Assembly: GCA_965238025.1 (NCBI GenBank)
Contig: OZ250162.1
Coordinates: forward strand, 3,162,001-3,226,000
Origin: Pelagihabitans sp965238025
Lineage (GTDB): Bacteria; Bacteroidota; Bacteroidia; Flavobacteriales; Flavobacteriaceae
Length of the DNA stretch: 64,000 nucleotides
Reading direction: 5' to 3'
Part shown: positions 34,411 to 43,970 of the stretch, one piece after another
Layout: every line of letters starts with the position of its first letter
How positions within the stretch are numbered: position 1 is the stretch's first letter
Made by a program: the position numbers and the translations under genes
Notes under the pieces: generated by a model
Database searches by the model: none
Seen by the model: only the letters and a program-made list of their open reading frames with translations
What the model was told of the DNA's origin: nothing

Positions 34411-34953
34411 TTAAAATTTTATAAGTTGATATCCCTTATCCTGCAAATGTATTAGAGCCGTCATGGCAGAGAGCGCCATCTGAACCCCCTCGATAAGATC
34501 TTCTTTTGGAAAATTGCGTGACAGCGAAGATTGTCCACAGAAAACGATCTCCGTTCCGGCATTCATCAATGAGGTAATAAGCTTCGCGTTTGGATTATCT
34601 GTCTTAAATCTGTTTTGGTAGGCCTCATTGGTTATCAAATCTTTAGAGGCCTTATTGTGAACCACCAGTACTACCTTTAAGTTCTCCGCAGGAACACCGC
34701 TCTGGGCGTGCATGTTCAAAAAACGGGCGGCAGTCTCAATACGCTTATTGATCTCTGTATGCGATTCGGGAGAGTTCATAATATCAAAAACCACCTTGTA
34801 TTCTTTAGTAACGTCCACCTCAAATTCTGGGTTTTCCACCTTCCAGACCTTGCCAAAGTCCTTGATAATCGGCCCGGCTTCTTTGGTTTGGGCAAATACG
34901 CCCGCCACAAAAATAAAAGTGAAGAGGAGTAATAAGGAGCCTGTTTTTCGCAT
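34411..34953 (-). CDS. Secreted DsrE-family protein
   Basis: A 180-residue protein with a signal peptide (about 1-21, FVAGVFAQ). The mature part follows the DsrE/DsrF-like fold: YKVVFDIMNSPE, LNMHAQSGVPAENLKVVLVVHN, and the LMNAGTEIVFCGQSSLSR segment with one Cys. DsrE-like proteins bind or carry sulfur on a conserved Cys in sulfurtransfer, but periplasmic members of this type have no established reaction. It forms an operon with the M20 hydrolase. The divergent pcrA lies 141 bases away with no exact TAnnTTTG element between them. Confidence 0.82.
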   Translation of the reverse strand: MRKTGSLLLLFTFIFVAGVFAQTKEAGPIIKDFGKVWKVENPEFEVDVTKEYKVVFDIMNSPESHTEINKRIETAARFLNMHAQSGVPAENLKVVLVVHNKASKDLITNEAYQNRFKTDNPNAKLITSLMNAGTEIVFCGQSSLSRNFPKEDLIEGVQMALSAMTALIHLQDKGYQLIKF

Positions 34954-35094
34954 TAGATCTTGTTCTCGCTTTAAATATATTCAAATTCATCAAAACCCCA
35001 CGCTAATGTTCATAATTATTAAACCGATGTTTTTTCAATACCCGTTATTATAGCTAAATTCACGCTCCCATAAAATGGTAAATTCCCTAACGCT

Positions 35095-37425
35095 TTGGAA
35101 AATTTTATTGACCAGCTGAATGATGCCCAAAAGGCACCTGTTTTGCACAAAGATGGACCTTTAATGGTCATTGCCGGTGCAGGATCCGGAAAGACGCGTG
35201 TGCTTACCTATCGTATTGCCCATTTGATGGCACAAGGCGTAGACGCATTTAATATTCTTGCCTTGACCTTTACCAATAAGGCCGCACGGGAAATGAAAAA
35301 GCGAATTGCCGAGATTGTTGGCACTTCGGAAGCAAAAAACCTTTGGATGGGAACCTTTCATTCGGTTTTTGCCAAATTGTTGCGGTTTGATGGGGATAAG
35401 TTAGGTTTCCCCAGCAATTTTACAATTTACGACACCCAGGATTCTCAGCGATTGATAGCATCCATTATCAAAGAAATGGGCCTTGATAAGGATATCTACA
35501 AATACAAGCAAGTTCAAAATAGAATATCTTCCTATAAGAATAGCCTAATTACCGTAAAGGCATATTTCAATAATCCAGAGCTTATTGAAGCAGATGCGAT
35601 GGCAAAACGTCCCAGAATGGGTGATATCTATCAAAATTATGTGGATAGATGTTTTAAGGCGGGAGCGATGGATTTTGATGACCTTTTACTGCGGACCAAC
35701 GAAATGCTAAATCGTTTTCCAGAAGTCCTGATGAAATATCAGGACCGATTTCGGTACATTTTGGTTGATGAGTATCAAGATACCAACCACTCGCAATATT
35801 TAATTGTTAAGGCTTTAGCCGATAGGTACCATAACATTTGCGTAGTTGGTGACGACGCACAGAGTATCTACTCTTTTCGCGGCGCTAATATTAGTAATAT
35901 CCTGAATTTTCAACGGGACTATGAAAATGTTGGAATGTACCGCCTAGAGCAGAATTACCGCTCTACCAAGAATATCGTAAATGCAGCGAATTCAATCATT
36001 GCCAAAAATAAAAATCAACTAGAAAAAGTAGTTTGGACCGCCAATGACGAAGGCGCATTGATCAAAGTACATCGCAGTCCTACCGATGCGGAGGAGGGCC
36101 GTTATGTTGCCGGGTCAATCTGGGAAAATAGAATGCAAAAACAGTTGCCAAACGGGAACTTTGCAGTACTCTACCGTACCAATTCGCAATCCAGATCAAT
36201 AGAAGATGCGCTACGAAAACGTGATATTCCCTATCGTATTTATGGAGGATTGTCATTTTACCAAAGAAAGGAAATAAAGGATGTGCTCTCCTATCTGCGG
36301 TTGGTAATCAATCCTAAGGATGAAGAGGCTTTAAAAAGGATCATCAACTTCCCCACCCGTGGTATTGGGCAAACTACCCTTGATAAATTAGTAGTTGCCG
36401 CCAACCATTATGGGCGTTCAATTTTTGAGGTCATTGAAAATCTGGACAAGATCGATTTGAGGATCAATGCAGGAACGAAGAACAAATTACGGGATTTCGT
36501 CACCATGATCAAGAGTTTTCAGATTATGAGTGAGGGAGCCGATGCATTTGTTTTAGCCGAACATGTGGCAAAAAAGACAGGGATTCTTTTGGAATTTAAG
36601 AAGGATGGTACTCCTGAGGGTATTGCCCGAATGGAGAACATAGAAGAACTGCTCAATGGTATCAAAGATTTTGTGGAGGGGCAAAAAGAATTGGCCGATG
36701 CCACCGGAAACATTGCCGAGTTTTTGGAAGATGTAGCCCTCGCCACTGATTTGGACAAGGATACCGGAGATGATGACCGGGTGGCCTTAATGACCATTCA
36801 TCTGGCAAAAGGCTTGGAGTTTCCATACGTGTATATTGTTGGTTTGGAAGAAGACCTTTTCCCTTCAGGTATGAGCATGAACACCAGAAGTGAATTGGAA
36901 GAAGAGCGAAGATTATTTTATGTTGCCTTGACCCGTGCGGAAAAGCAAGCCTATTTAACGTATACCCAAAACCGCTATCGTTGGGGAAAGTTAATCGATG
37001 CAGAACCTAGTCGTTTTTTGGAAGAAATAGATGAAAAGTACATAGAGAACCTTACACCAATAGACAATGCAGCCTACCGTTATAAACCACTGGTAGATGC
37101 CGATATTTTTGGCGAGGTAGACAAGAGTAAATTACGACAAAGTAAACCTAAAACCGGTACTCCTCCTAGTATTGGAAAACCCAACCAAAACCAGCTTCGA
37201 AAACTTAGAAAACTGAAACCCCAAATAGCGCAGCCGGTAGGGAATACCAATGTAGTCGATCCAAATCTTGCCGAAGGTAGTTTGGTCAATCATTCTAGAT
37301 TTGGTCGAGGAAAGGTGCTAAAAATAGAAGGGGTTGGTAACGATAAAAAAGCTGAGATCCAGTTTGAAAAAGGTGATGTTAAAAAGTTGCTACTTCGGTT
37401 CGCCAAATTAGAGGTAGTAGAATAA
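35095..37425 (+). CDS. pcrA: ATP-dependent DNA helicase PcrA/UvrD
   Basis: A 776-residue superfamily-1A helicase that unwinds 3-prime-tailed DNA in nucleotide excision repair and removes RecA filaments. It shows GAGSGKTRVLTYRIA (Walker A), DFDDLLLRT, VDEYQDTN (motif II), VVGDDAQSIYSFRGA (motif III), LEQNYRST (motif IV), and VALMTIHLAKGLEFP and YVALTRAEK (motifs V-VI). The C-terminal tail with GSLVNHSRFGRGKV is typical of PcrA. Start is TTG at 35095; no better upstream start is seen, and the family N-terminus fits this position. Confidence 0.96.
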   Translation: MENFIDQLNDAQKAPVLHKDGPLMVIAGAGSGKTRVLTYRIAHLMAQGVDAFNILALTFTNKAAREMKKRIAEIVGTSEAKNLWMGTFHSVFAKLLRFDGDKLGFPSNFTIYDTQDSQRLIASIIKEMGLDKDIYKYKQVQNRISSYKNSLITVKAYFNNPELIEADAMAKRPRMGDIYQNYVDRCFKAGAMDFDDLLLRTNEMLNRFPEVLMKYQDRFRYILVDEYQDTNHSQYLIVKALADRYHNICVVGDDAQSIYSFRGANISNILNFQRDYENVGMYRLEQNYRSTKNIVNAANSIIAKNKNQLEKVVWTANDEGALIKVHRSPTDAEEGRYVAGSIWENRMQKQLPNGNFAVLYRTNSQSRSIEDALRKRDIPYRIYGGLSFYQRKEIKDVLSYLRLVINPKDEEALKRIINFPTRGIGQTTLDKLVVAANHYGRSIFEVIENLDKIDLRINAGTKNKLRDFVTMIKSFQIMSEGADAFVLAEHVAKKTGILLEFKKDGTPEGIARMENIEELLNGIKDFVEGQKELADATGNIAEFLEDVALATDLDKDTGDDDRVALMTIHLAKGLEFPYVYIVGLEEDLFPSGMSMNTRSELEEERRLFYVALTRAEKQAYLTYTQNRYRWGKLIDAEPSRFLEEIDEKYIENLTPIDNAAYRYKPLVDADIFGEVDKSKLRQSKPKTGTPPSIGKPNQNQLRKLRKLKPQIAQPVGNTNVVDPNLAEGSLVNHSRFGRGKVLKIEGVGNDKKAEIQFEKGDVKKLLLRFAKLEVVE

Positions 37426-37477
37426 TCATGTTATCCTCAAATTTTATGAATCCTAATTTATAAATGCAATCAGCAAA

Positions 37478-38056
37478 ATGATTTCCGAAACGTTGCAGAA
37501 AACATATCGTCATCCACTTCTTGTCCAGAAAGATTTGGAAGCTGTGTATAATGCGCATCGTAAAATTATTTTCAAAAAGGGGGAACATGTCCTTGAGGCG
37601 GGTACCATTTCCAATGAATATCTGGTTATTGAAGATGGATTGATGCGATCATACGTTATTGACTATAACGGAAATGATATTACTACCAATTTTTTTTCGG
37701 CGGGCGAATTGGTTATTGAGCCGTCATCACTTTTTCAAAGGGTGCCCTCAGAGGAGAACATTATGGCGCTCACCGATTGTATTTGTTGGAAATTGGAATT
37801 TCAGGTTTTTCAAGAGCTTTTTAATTCTATTCAAGGGTTTCGCGAATGGGGGAGAGCTTGGATGGCTAATAGCCTGTTTGAATTTAAACAACGTTCGGTA
37901 GCCATGATTACCGACTCTGCGACAGAGCGGTATCAAAGGTTGCTAAAAGACAAACCGCTGGTAATGCAAAATGCTCCCTTAAAGTATATTGCTTCCTACT
38001 TGGGTATAACCGACTCCTCCCTGAGTCGAATCCGGAAAGAAACCAGCAAAAACTAA
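37478..38056 (+). CDS. Crp/Fnr family transcription regulator
   Basis: A 192-residue protein with a cyclic-nucleotide-binding domain (about 20-115, FKKGEHVLEAGTISNEYLVIEDGLMR) and a C-terminal winged-helix with helix-turn-helix APLKYIASYLGITDSSLSRIRKE. The ligand pocket lacks a clear cAMP-binding Arg-Ser pair, so the ligand is unknown. This shorter type is common in Flavobacteria. It lies 52 bases after pcrA on the same strand, but a separate promoter is possible. Confidence 0.9.
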   Translation: MISETLQKTYRHPLLVQKDLEAVYNAHRKIIFKKGEHVLEAGTISNEYLVIEDGLMRSYVIDYNGNDITTNFFSAGELVIEPSSLFQRVPSEENIMALTDCICWKLEFQVFQELFNSIQGFREWGRAWMANSLFEFKQRSVAMITDSATERYQRLLKDKPLVMQNAPLKYIASYLGITDSSLSRIRKETSKN

Positions 38057-38180
38057 AACGTATTTCTTGCCATAGGACAAGTCTATTTTGATTTCTCCCT
38101 ATTACTTTAGTCTTCGATTACTATAAATTATAGTTGTTCGTCCCGTTTTAGACCTTAAATACTGTATAAACCATAATATA

Positions 38181-38468
38181 ATGAGCGAAGAAACCAGAAT
38201 AATGACCCTGCACCCGCAAGGTAAAAAAGGAGTTCATATACTAAAAAGATGGTATGACATCATCAAGGAGTTTATTCTTAACACAATCAAAGAACATGGG
38301 GAAATTTCCTATCAGCGTCTAGACAAGTTAGCTGTTCAACAACTCAAAAAAACATTTGATGGTAAGGTGGGTTGGTATGTAGTGAGTGTAAAATTGGATT
38401 TAGAGGCGCAAAAAATTATTGAAAGAGTGCCCAAGACAAGTCCGCACAAACTAAGAATGGCAGGTTAG
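38181..38468 (+). CDS. Small conserved protein, DUF6958-like
   Basis: A 95-residue soluble protein: TLHPQGKKGVHI at the start, EHGEISYQRL, GWYVVSVKLDLEAQKIIERVPKTSP near the end. The pattern of a short winged-helix-like fold with VKLDLEAxxIIER is that of DUF6958, whose role is unknown. No signal peptide is present. Nothing in the neighbourhood fixes a function. Confidence 0.75.
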   Translation: MSEETRIMTLHPQGKKGVHILKRWYDIIKEFILNTIKEHGEISYQRLDKLAVQQLKKTFDGKVGWYVVSVKLDLEAQKIIERVPKTSPHKLRMAG

Positions 38469-38489
38469 GTAACCACTAAACACAAAGGT

Positions 38490-39170
38490 GTGCAAAATCT
38501 TCCTGTTTATATTTCAATATCCTTTATTATAACTACCCTTCTTACTTTGTTTTTGTTTGCAAGGGCTGTAACAGATAAGAAGGTTACCTTCCTAATTTTA
38601 ATAACCTGGATGTTGCTACAGATGGTACTAGGATATTTCGGATTCTACCTTGACGTGCAGGCAAAACCATTTAAATTTCTATTGGCGGCTCCTCCGGCTC
38701 TTTTAGTTATCTTATTTGTTTTTTTAAACAAAAAAGGAAGAAATTGGTTAAATACCCTGGACCTTAAGGCCCTAACGCTAGTTCATTTAGTTCGGATTCC
38801 GGTTGAACTTATACTATATGGGCTTTTTATTTATAATATGATTCCTGAACTCATGACCTTTTCCGGTCGTAACTTTGATATCCTTGCAGGAATTTCCGCC
38901 CCTTTTGTTTACTATTTTGGCTTTGTAAAAAAACAAATGGGAAGAATAGGTATACTTGTTTGGAACGTGGTCTGTTTGATCTTGTTATTGAACATCGTGA
39001 TCAACGCAATTCTTTCCGTTCAACTGCCTATTCAACAGTTTGCTTTTGACCAACCCAACATAGCGATTTTGCATTTTCCTTTTGTCTGGTTGCCAACCGT
39101 TGTTGTGCCCATCGTACTCTTTGCTCATATAGTTACCATCTACAGGCTTCTAAGGCCCAAAAAAGTTTAA
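38490..39170 (+). CDS. Polytopic membrane protein of unknown function
   Basis: A 226-residue protein, start GTG at 38490, with about six or seven hydrophobic segments (around 5-22, 30-48, 57-74, 92-115, 126-142, 155-178 and 196-218). It contains charged loops such as RLLRPKK at the C-terminus and no motif that I recognise. It follows the DUF6958-like gene by 21 bases and is probably co-transcribed with it. The 249 bases between its stop and the Sua5/YrdC gene show no gene or clear promoter motif. Confidence 0.75.
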   Translation: MQNLPVYISISFIITTLLTLFLFARAVTDKKVTFLILITWMLLQMVLGYFGFYLDVQAKPFKFLLAAPPALLVILFVFLNKKGRNWLNTLDLKALTLVHLVRIPVELILYGLFIYNMIPELMTFSGRNFDILAGISAPFVYYFGFVKKQMGRIGILVWNVVCLILLLNIVINAILSVQLPIQQFAFDQPNIAILHFPFVWLPTVVVPIVLFAHIVTIYRLLRPKKV

Positions 39171-39419
39171 GCAATGGTGATTGCCTGCTTTTAAAAGTAG
39201 AATAGTAACAGGTTCTTTTTAGTTAGTATTTGAAAACCAAATCTATGATTATCTACGGAAGCCAAGTAACCCATCTTAAATCGGAATAGTTACGAAATAC
39301 TGCAACCAAAGATGATGCACAATTCCGGTAAAATCGAGGATATTGAGCCTGACAAATAATCGTTTTTCTTTCGTAAAGTTATTGCTTACTTTGTGACAAA
39401 GTTGTAGATAACATTATTC

Positions 39420-40040
39420 ATGGCCGAATTCATAAAGATTTACGAAGAGAATCCCAACCCAAAAGCAATTAAAAGGGTGGTAGATGTGCTGCGAAAAGGT
39501 GGATTGGTCATTTATCCGACAGATACAGTTTACGGGCTTGGTTGTGATATTACCAAAACAAAGGCCCTCGAAAAAATCGCAAGGATCAAAGGAATAAAAC
39601 TGGCGAAGGCCAAATGGTCTTTTCTTTGTGCAGATTTAAGTAATCTTTCCGACTACATAAGGCAAATTGACACGGCAACCTTTAAGGTATTAAAAAGGGC
39701 ACTACCGGGGCCTTATACTTTTATATTGCCTGGAAACAACAACCTGCCCAAAGATTTTAAAAAAAAGAAAACGGTGGGTATTCGGGTTCCGGATAATGCC
39801 ATTTGTACAGCTTTGGTGGAGGCTTTGGGAAACCCCATCGTTTCAACATCGATACATGATGAAGATGAACTTCTTGAATATACCACTGACCCGGAACTCA
39901 TTTTTGAAAAATGGGAAAACCTTGTTGATGTAGTAGTTGATGGAGGCTACGGAGGCAATGTAGGGTCTACGATTATTGACTTATCGGGGGGTGAACCGAT
40001 CGTTCTTCGCGAGGGCAAAGGGGAATTGGATATTTTTTAA
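39420..40040 (+). CDS. L-threonylcarbamoyladenylate synthase family protein (Sua5/YciO/YrdC)
   Basis: A 206-residue YrdC-fold enzyme. VLRKGGLVIYPTDTVYGLGCDIT and the KALEKIARIKGI segment form the nucleotide-binding site, with KKTVGIRVPDN and NPIVSTSIHD. TsaC/Sua5 makes threonylcarbamoyl-AMP for the t6A modification of tRNA. The family also contains YciO-like proteins with a different or unknown role, and WSFLCADLSNLS replaces the typical PLILLV strand, so which subfamily is meant is open. It ends at a bidirectional terminator shared with the OmpA gene. Confidence 0.82.
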   Translation: MAEFIKIYEENPNPKAIKRVVDVLRKGGLVIYPTDTVYGLGCDITKTKALEKIARIKGIKLAKAKWSFLCADLSNLSDYIRQIDTATFKVLKRALPGPYTFILPGNNNLPKDFKKKKTVGIRVPDNAICTALVEALGNPIVSTSIHDEDELLEYTTDPELIFEKWENLVDVVVDGGYGGNVGSTIIDLSGGEPIVLREGKGELDIF

Positions 40041-40067
40041 AATTCAACGAAAAATTTGATAAAACAA

Positions 40068-40097
40068 AAAAAGGTGTGCAAGAAGCACACCTTTTTT
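40068..40097. terminator. Bidirectional intrinsic terminator between converging genes
   Basis: AAGGTGTGC (71-79 of the 40.0-kb row) pairs with GCACACCTT (85-93) around a five-base loop, with A-run on the left and T-run on the right. It reads as a rho-independent terminator in both directions for the Sua5/YrdC gene and the OmpA lipoprotein gene. Confidence 0.9.
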
Positions 40098-40118
40098 ATC
40101 GAATTATTACTTATTTGG

Positions 40119-40970
40119 TTACTCGTTGATAGCAGGATCTTTCATTCCTTCTTCGATCATACTGTAGAACTGATCGATTTTTGGTAATACAACGATTCTG
40201 GTTCTTCTATTCTTTGATTTTTCCGTTGTAGATACAGGGACAAATTCCGCCCTTCCTGCGGCTGTCATCCGCTTTGGATCCACATTGTAATCATTTTGTA
40301 AAACCCTTACAACCGCGGTGGCACGTTTGGTACTTAAATCCCAGTTATCCAACAAGACGCCCTTGCGATAAGGAACATCATCAGTATGGCCCTCTACCAT
40401 GAAATCAAAATCCGGTTTATTGTTCACAACCTTGGCAACCTTACCTAAAACTTCTTTTGCCCGGCTCGTAATGTTATAGCTTCCAGTGCTGAACAATAGT
40501 TTATCTGAAATCGAAACAAATACCACTCCCTTCTCTACGCTAACTTGAATATCTTCATCATCTAAATTACCAAGCACACCTTTAAGGCTCTGTACCAAGG
40601 AAAGATTAACTGAATCCCTTCGGGTAATGGCATCATTTAATTTACGAATAGTAAGGTCCTTTTCTTGCAGACTTTCTAATGACTTCTCAAGGTTTTCGGC
40701 ACCTTTTGTTGTCAAGGTGGTCAAATTACCCATGTTATTGATCAACTCTTGGTTATTTGCTTTTAAGAAAGCATTTTGATCTTGCAGTGTTTGCAGCTTT
40801 GAGGTGGCCGTAGCTTTTTCCTCTAGACAACTATTCAATTTAACGGTGGCAGAATTCAAAAGATCCTGTGTTTCCTTGTGTTTTGCCTCTAGGTCTGCAT
40901 ATTTTTTTTGCGATACGCAGGAAGACAATAACAATGTTAGTCCCAAAAAGCCTAAGATAATTTTTTTCAT
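40119..40970 (-). CDS. OmpA-family peptidoglycan-binding lipoprotein with coiled coil
   Basis: A 283-residue lipoprotein (lipobox LLSSC). A coiled coil at about 25-135 is followed by an OmpA-like domain (about 145-270) with its ligand motifs intact: MVEGHTDDVPY, the NWDLSTKRATAVVRVLQ helix, MTAAGRAEFVPV and NRRTRIVVLPK. These bind diaminopimelate of peptidoglycan, so the protein tethers outer membrane to the wall. It is the full-featured paralogue of the degenerate protein at 30682-31458. Confidence 0.92.
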   Translation of the reverse strand: MKKIILGFLGLTLLLSSCVSQKKYADLEAKHKETQDLLNSATVKLNSCLEEKATATSKLQTLQDQNAFLKANNQELINNMGNLTTLTTKGAENLEKSLESLQEKDLTIRKLNDAITRRDSVNLSLVQSLKGVLGNLDDEDIQVSVEKGVVFVSISDKLLFSTGSYNITSRAKEVLGKVAKVVNNKPDFDFMVEGHTDDVPYRKGVLLDNWDLSTKRATAVVRVLQNDYNVDPKRMTAAGRAEFVPVSTTEKSKNRRTRIVVLPKIDQFYSMIEEGMKDPAINE

Positions 40971-41067
40971 AATAAAAGTTGTAGAATTAATTTAGTTCTA
41001 ATGTGTTAAGTTCAAAGTAGCCTCTGCAAAATTATTTATTCACAGTACTTTACGATTTCAAAATTAG

Positions 41068-42069
41068 TTAATCTTTTACTAAAATGTTAAAACGGGCTAT
41101 CTGATTTACGAAATGTGACCATACTATAGACGTGACAATGTAGTATTTTAATATAAAATTGGCTTTTTCGCGCTTGCGGTACATTTTACCAAAATGTCTA
41201 TAAAAGCTTGCATGTGCCCATAAAATAGCAAAGCAATGGCTAAATTTAAATTGAAAGACAAAACGCAGCGCTGCTACACCATCTAATAACAATCGCATAA
41301 AAATTATAGTGAATGCCTCTCGTCTCGGTAAATTCTTGGTAATGGAAAATAGCGAATTCCTAAAGTTTAGGTAAGTTTTTTTGGGATTCATATTACTCAA
41401 GGTTGAGCCACCCAAATGAAACACCTCTGATGTACCAACATAAAACACCTTATGCCCTTTATTTTGGGCCCGCCAGCAAAGATCAACTTCTTCCTGATGG
41501 GCGAAATAGTCTTCATCAAATCCGCCGAGCTCCCAAAAAATGTCTCTTCTTATGAACATACAGGCCCCTGTCGCCCAAAATATTTCCCTCGTATCATTGT
41601 ACTGTCCTTCATCTTTCTCTAAGGCCTGAAAAATTCGCCCCCGACAAAAAGGATACCCCAATTTATCCAGAAAACCGCCTGCAGCACCAGCGTATTCAAA
41701 ATGGTCACGGCGCATTAAATCCAGGATTTTTGGTTGTACAATCGCTACGCCCTGATTTTCGGTCAAGAGTTTCTCAATTGGTTTTAACCAATTTTCCGTG
41801 ACCTCAACGTCTGAATTCAGTAGGCAATACACATCGGCATCAATATGTTTTAAGGCGTCATTATATCCTTTGGCAAAGCCGCCGTTCACCGAATTGGTGA
41901 TTATTTGTATTGCCGGATAGTGCTCCTTAACAAAGGCCACCGAATCGTCTGTAGAGGCGTTATCTGCAACATAAATGGTTGCAGATTTCGAGAATTTCAT
42001 CACTGAAGGAAGGTAACTTTTTAATAAAAGCTCCCCATTCCAATTCAATATGACGACGGCAATTTTCAA
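41068..42069 (-). CDS. Glycosyltransferase family 2 protein
   Basis: A 333-residue GT-A enzyme: VVILNWNGELLLKSYLPSV at the start, ADNASTDDSV, CLLNSDVEV (the DxD-like motif for the metal and nucleotide-sugar), and FDEDYFAHQEEVDLCWRAQNKG, which resembles the ED motif plus QxxRW-like region of rhamnosyltransferase-type family 2 enzymes. It transfers a sugar from a nucleotide donor for cell-surface glycan synthesis; donor and acceptor are unknown. No membrane anchor is needed, though the C-terminal about 40 residues contain hydrophobic stretches. It overlaps no neighbour and is 12 bases from the HsdR-N-like gene. Confidence 0.88.
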   Translation of the reverse strand: MKIAVVILNWNGELLLKSYLPSVMKFSKSATIYVADNASTDDSVAFVKEHYPAIQIITNSVNGGFAKGYNDALKHIDADVYCLLNSDVEVTENWLKPIEKLLTENQGVAIVQPKILDLMRRDHFEYAGAAGGFLDKLGYPFCRGRIFQALEKDEGQYNDTREIFWATGACMFIRRDIFWELGGFDEDYFAHQEEVDLCWRAQNKGHKVFYVGTSEVFHLGGSTLSNMNPKKTYLNFRNSLFSITKNLPRREAFTIIFMRLLLDGVAALRFVFQFKFSHCFAILWAHASFYRHFGKMYRKREKANFILKYYIVTSIVWSHFVNQIARFNILVKD

Positions 42070-42081
42070 AACGATAGCAAA

Positions 42082-42528
42082 TTAACGGCTAAAATCAGGA
42101 ATAGTTGGTAAAAAACGATATTTTTCCGCCGCATAATCCATCTCGCAATAATAATGTTTTAGTCCGTTGGTTACCATGAGATAGCTAGCATTTAATTGCA
42201 TGTTATATCGGGCTATTTGGTCAAAAACATTTTGATTTATGGTTATGGTCGGTGCTTTGCATTCCACAAGCAATGCAATACTTCCATCGGGTCGAAAAAC
42301 GATAATATCATAGCGCTTTTTTGTTGTATTGACTATCAACTGTTTTTCGACATTAATAAGGCTTTTGGGATATTTTTTTTCTGAAATAAGAAAATGAACT
42401 ACATGTTGTCGTACCCATTCCTCGGGTTGTAATACCACAAATTTTTTGCGAATAACATCAAATATGTGCACTTTATTTTCGCTATTTTTGAAACGAAAGT
42501 CATAGGTCGAAAAGTTAAGGGCCTGCAT
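42082..42528 (-). CDS. Stand-alone type I restriction enzyme R-subunit N-terminal-like nuclease domain protein
   Basis: A 148-residue protein with the HsdR N-terminal (PD-(D/E)xK) domain: VNTTKKRYDIIVFRPDGS carries the Asp, and ALLVECKAPT carries the Glu-x-Lys of the nuclease core. No helicase module, methylase or specificity subunit is nearby, so this is not a restriction system. Such small proteins are common in Bacteroidota genomes and have no known role. It lies divergently 26 bases from holA, and the glycosyltransferase follows on the same strand. Confidence 0.85.
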   Translation of the reverse strand: MQALNFSTYDFRFKNSENKVHIFDVIRKKFVVLQPEEWVRQHVVHFLISEKKYPKSLINVEKQLIVNTTKKRYDIIVFRPDGSIALLVECKAPTITINQNVFDQIARYNMQLNASYLMVTNGLKHYYCEMDYAAEKYRFLPTIPDFSR

Positions 42529-42554
42529 AGTACAAAGTTGATGATTTTTTTTAG

Positions 42555-43556
42555 ATGGATGAAGTAAAACATATCGTTAGCGATATCAAGAATGGAAGCA
42601 TAAGACCCATATATTTCTTATTTGGGGAAGAAACGTATTATATTGATAAGATATCAGAATTCATTGAAAATTATGTGCTAACAGAGGAAGAGAAGGGTTT
42701 TAATCAAACCGTTTTATACGGACGGGACGTTAGCATAGATGATATCATTGCAAACGCAAAGCGTTACCCCATGATGGCCGAGAAGCAGGTTTTGATAGTA
42801 AAAGAAGCCCAAAATCTATCAAGGACTATAGAAAATCTTGTTTCCTATTCCGATAACCCGCAACTATCAACGGTTCTTGTCATCTGCTATAAATATAAAA
42901 AGCTTGACAAACGAAAAAAATTGTATAAGAGTATCCAAAAAAGCGGAGTGCTATTTGAGGGTAAGAAATTATACGAGAACCAAGTCTCAGATTGGATTAG
43001 GAGAACTTTAGCAGGAAAAGGCTATGGTATTACCCCAAAGGGAGCCATTCTATTGGTTGAATTTTTAGGCACCGATTTAGGGAAAATCGCCAATGAGTTG
43101 AACAAGTTGCAATTGGTTCTCCCGCAGAATACTGAAATCACCCCTAAGCATATAGAGGAACATATAGGTATCAGTAAGGATTATAATAACTTCGAATTAA
43201 AAAAGGCCATAGGCGAGCGTAATGTGGTCAAAGCAACAAGGATAATCAACTATTTTGCACAAAACCCTAAGGATAATCCATTTGTGCTGACCGTATCCTT
43301 ATTGTATTCTTTTTTTTCACAACTACTTCAATATCATGGTCTAAAGGATCATTCTTCTAAAAGCGTTGCCAGCGCTTTAAGGATAAACCCTTTCTTTGTT
43401 GGGGAAATTCAGACCGCGGCGCGAAATTATCCGATGAAAAAAGTGAGTGGTATTGTATCGCATCTTCGCGAAATGGATTTAAAAGGAAAAGGGGTAAATG
43501 CCAACGCTATTCCTCAGGCAGATTTGCTTAAAGAATTGTTGGTGAAAATCATTTAA
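42555..43556 (+). CDS. holA: DNA polymerase III subunit delta
   Basis: A 333-residue clamp-loader subunit. It has the HolA pattern: PIYFLFGEETYYIDKISEFIE at the start, YGRDVSIDDIIANAKRYPMMAEKQVLIVKEAQ, and a C-terminal collar domain with NPFVLTVSLLYSFFSQLLQY and LREMDLKGKG. Delta opens the beta clamp ring during replication. Length is normal. It begins 26 bases from the divergent HsdR-N gene. Confidence 0.93.
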   Translation: MDEVKHIVSDIKNGSIRPIYFLFGEETYYIDKISEFIENYVLTEEEKGFNQTVLYGRDVSIDDIIANAKRYPMMAEKQVLIVKEAQNLSRTIENLVSYSDNPQLSTVLVICYKYKKLDKRKKLYKSIQKSGVLFEGKKLYENQVSDWIRRTLAGKGYGITPKGAILLVEFLGTDLGKIANELNKLQLVLPQNTEITPKHIEEHIGISKDYNNFELKKAIGERNVVKATRIINYFAQNPKDNPFVLTVSLLYSFFSQLLQYHGLKDHSSKSVASALRINPFFVGEIQTAARNYPMKKVSGIVSHLREMDLKGKGVNANAIPQADLLKELLVKII

Positions 43557-43937
43557 CTATTTTCTGTCAATGCTGAATTTTCCTGGACCAACCAGAGCAA
43601 TAACAACAAAAATCACTAGGTAGAGTAAGGCAAGTTCCTTGGTCTTTAATGGGTCGGCCGAGTGTACGATAAAAGCGGCAACTGCCATAGTAATGGCAGA
43701 AGGTACAGCGGCCCAACGGGTTTTTAGACCTAAAATCAATAAAATAGGACAAAGAACTTCACCAATTACGGCTAAAAACAAAGATGGTGCGGCACCAATG
43801 CCAATTGGGTCGGCAAATGCTATTTCGCCACCAGCAATCAACTTTTGAAACTTTGGGATGCCATGAGTAAGTAATAATACTGAAGGGACTATTCTTAATA
43901 ATGCGAGTCCTACATCTCGCAAAACTTTATCATTCAT
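43557..43937 (-). CDS. DoxX family membrane protein
   Basis: A 126-residue protein with four hydrophobic segments and the DoxX marks: ALLRIVPSVLLLTHGIPKF and PSLFLAVIGEVLCPILLILGLKTRWAAVPSAITM. Function is unknown; members have been linked to quinone or redox stress. Its stop codon abuts the stop of holA. Confidence 0.9.
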   Translation of the reverse strand: MNDKVLRDVGLALLRIVPSVLLLTHGIPKFQKLIAGGEIAFADPIGIGAAPSLFLAVIGEVLCPILLILGLKTRWAAVPSAITMAVAAFIVHSADPLKTKELALLYLVIFVVIALVGPGKFSIDRK

Positions 43938-43970
43938 GTCAATTTTTTTAGGGAACCGTTGTAAAAGTAT

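Noticed and set aside
42082..42528. Type I restriction-modification system
   Set aside because: Only the small HsdR-N domain is present; no methylase, specificity or helicase part is in the window.
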